Source: Algicola sagamiensis DSM 14643 (GTDB lineage Bacteria; Pseudomonadota; Gammaproteobacteria; Enterobacterales; Alteromonadaceae). Taken from it: a DNA stretch of 64,000 nucleotides. How positions within the stretch are numbered: the first letter of the stretch is position 1; each line of letters starts with the position of its first letter. Below are positions 62,706 to 64,000 of the stretch, in pieces. Both the position numbers and the translations under genes were made by a program. Where the stretch lies: positions 84,508 to 148,507 of the forward strand of contig NZ_KB894492.1 in assembly GCF_000374485.1 (NCBI RefSeq), in the 5' to 3' direction. The notes beneath the pieces were generated by a model, which was not told the origin of the DNA, made no database searches, and saw only the letters and a program-made list of their open reading frames with translations.

Positions 62706-63710
62706 TTACGATTTTGTCGCCGAGATTTCATTGCCATTGATGGTGACTTTCACAGTGACCAGACCACCTTTCCCATCTGTGATGACGAACATTCCTTGAT
62801 CCTGATCAATTGGCATTTTTTGATTTGGCTTGTAGGTCAGTTGCTGTCCTAATGTTGAAAACCGACCTTGCTTTCCTTGCTGGATCACAACTGCAGAAAG
62901 GCCGTCATTGTCAGGGTCTTTTGCCTGACTTTGCAGTAGCCAATTGACTTGGATACTTGAGGGCACTTTTGATTGAGCCAGATTCAGCTGAAAGTTTTTC
63001 GCAAATGGCGATGTATTTCGACCACAAGGTTTATGTGTTGTATCAATCTCGTTCACTTGAACGGAAATCATTCGCTGGTGACCATAGCTGTCCTTAATTT
63101 GTAAGTGAGCCAGATCACTGCCACTCTGGTTTGGATACGGGTGGTAAATCAGTAGTGCACCATCAACGACGAATTCACCTTTCATGCCTTGCTGGGTGAC
63201 AAATGCATCGAGCGTTTCAGAATGAAAATTCTGAACGCGAGAAGCGCTTTGCCAATTGACACTGCGGGAATAATTCCCGACGGTCACTGGAAATTCAAAA
63301 TGATCAGCGAAAGGGTGGTTTTCTTCGAGGGTATTAATGCCATCAACAGCAATCGTGAGTTGTAACAACTGACCTGAACGCGTAGTTAACATAAAACGTC
63401 CTGTATCACGACCAAATTGGTTTTGTGATGGATAATATGTTGCAGAAGTTGTAGAGATTTCCCATTTCCCTTTTTCACCTTCTTTTAGAAGCGTTAAAGT
63501 GCGGATTTGGTCCTTCAGGCCTAGCTTTCGAGCAAGCAGCGGGAAAGAAAAGCTTTGTGACATATCACCCACCGCAATTGGAAGTGCGACGGCAACACGT
63601 TGTTCAGTTTGGATCTCATGATCGGACTCGTTTGAAGTTGCTGGCAAGCAAGCAGCCAGATATCCAGCAAGTGCAACAACAGCGATACTTCGGTACGGCT
63701 TAAGTATCAT
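62706..63710 (-). CDS. Surface lipoprotein with three Ig/cadherin-like repeats
   Basis: A 334-residue lipoprotein starting at ATG 63710 after GGGGA. The signal ends in VALAGYLAACLPA (lipobox LAAC near residue 20). Three diverged repeats of ~90 residues follow, each closing with a similar strand set: GKWEISTTSATYYPSQNQFGRDTGRFML, GEFVVDGALLIYHPYPNQSGSDLAHLQI and GRFSTLGQQLTYKPNQKMPIDQDQGMFVITDGKGG. This is the beta-sandwich (cadherin or bacterial Ig-like) pattern. The last repeat has DPDNDGLS, a calcium-type turn. Probably an adhesive or structural surface protein. Confidence 0.75.
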   Translation of the reverse strand: MILKPYRSIAVVALAGYLAACLPATSNESDHEIQTEQRVAVALPIAVGDMSQSFSFPLLARKLGLKDQIRTLTLLKEGEKGKWEISTTSATYYPSQNQFGRDTGRFMLTTRSGQLLQLTIAVDGINTLEENHPFADHFEFPVTVGNYSRSVNWQSASRVQNFHSETLDAFVTQQGMKGEFVVDGALLIYHPYPNQSGSDLAHLQIKDSYGHQRMISVQVNEIDTTHKPCGRNTSPFAKNFQLNLAQSKVPSSIQVNWLLQSQAKDPDNDGLSAVVIQQGKQGRFSTLGQQLTYKPNQKMPIDQDQGMFVITDGKGGLVTVKVTINGNEISATKS

Positions 63711-64000
63711 GAGCAATCCCCAACCTTAGTTTAAAAACCTGTTAATGAAATATTAAGTTGTGTGTAATGTACATGTTGATTAAAAAATAGTCAAATTTAA
63801 TTAACAATTATTTTAATTGGTCGTTGGGATATATGTTGTTTTTAAAGTGGTGTAAGCGTTATTTTTGATTTAAATATCAGTGGCTTGGTTGGTATCATTT
63901 GTGGTTAAATAAATGTTAACATATGTGTGTTTCGATTTATTCATTTGTTCAGGGTAAATTGCTGTATTGAACATCAACAACTCCGTTTGTATGATTAGCG
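63711..64000. promoter_or_regulatory. AT-rich upstream region at the window's right end
   Basis: 290 AT-rich bases with no gene. It contains several TTAATTAAC-like and TAAATGTTAACA-like elements and presumably the promoter of the lipoprotein gene and of a gene to the right. Confidence 0.3.

Overview
The window is chromosomal DNA of a Gram-negative gammaproteobacterium, probably a marine Alteromonadales or Vibrionales-like species. The evidence is gene order and content: hemC-hemD-hemX-hemY, cyaY facing lptM-lysA-dapF-DUF484-yigB-uvrD, ubiE-ubiJ-ubiB, a vibriolysin-type M4 protease, and a complete proteobacterial dedicated sortase (Pds) locus. Genus-level placement is inference. No rRNA, tRNA, CRISPR array or insertion sequence was recognised.

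Layout. 1-3 kb: the 3' end of a serine/threonine dehydratase, a RimJ-like acetyltransferase, a YqcI/YcgG-like protein and a DMT exporter. 3-8.8 kb (minus strand): cyaY, an esterase, a DUF2914 protein, hemC, hemD, hemX and hemY, i.e. mid-pathway heme synthesis plus frataxin. 9-17 kb (plus strand): lptM, lysA, dapF, DUF484, yigB, uvrD and tmcA. xerC, which normally sits between DUF484 and yigB, is absent. 17-19.7 kb: an accessory pair that looks like a type III secretion chaperone followed by a 542-residue candidate effector, with no secretion apparatus nearby. 19.8-30 kb: a DUF885 lipoprotein peptidase, a TetR regulator, a GGDEF protein with a damaged signature (GGKEF) behind a structured leader, the ubiquinone genes ubiE-ubiJ-ubiB, an M4 metalloprotease and a lipoprotein. 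30.4-38 kb: an RND adaptor and two tandem RND permeases.

38.1-50 kb is the most distinctive region: a compact P2-like contractile tail cluster with no capsid, portal, terminase, integrase or replication genes. Its order is tail-completion-like gene, V, W, J, I, H, fibre, fibre-associated chaperone, FI sheath, FII tube, E/E', T, U, X, D. A divergent phage-regulator-like gene lies upstream. I read it as an R-type tailocin. It carries a canonical T TTT TTG -1 frameshift site in E, a tandemly duplicated E chaperone domain, an intrinsic terminator between the tube gene and E, and a short (497 aa) tape measure. No lysis genes are recognisable in it.

50-64 kb: a secreted reprolysin-like metalloprotease whose C-terminal sorting tail overlaps tailocin gene D antisense, two paralogous small exported proteins about 9 kb apart, a DsbA-like oxidoreductase, the Pds locus (histidine kinase, response regulator, OmpA-like PdsO, VIT/vWA target and class GN sortase), a small exported protein of unknown function and a three-repeat surface lipoprotein. 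Much of this half is devoted to envelope and secreted proteins.
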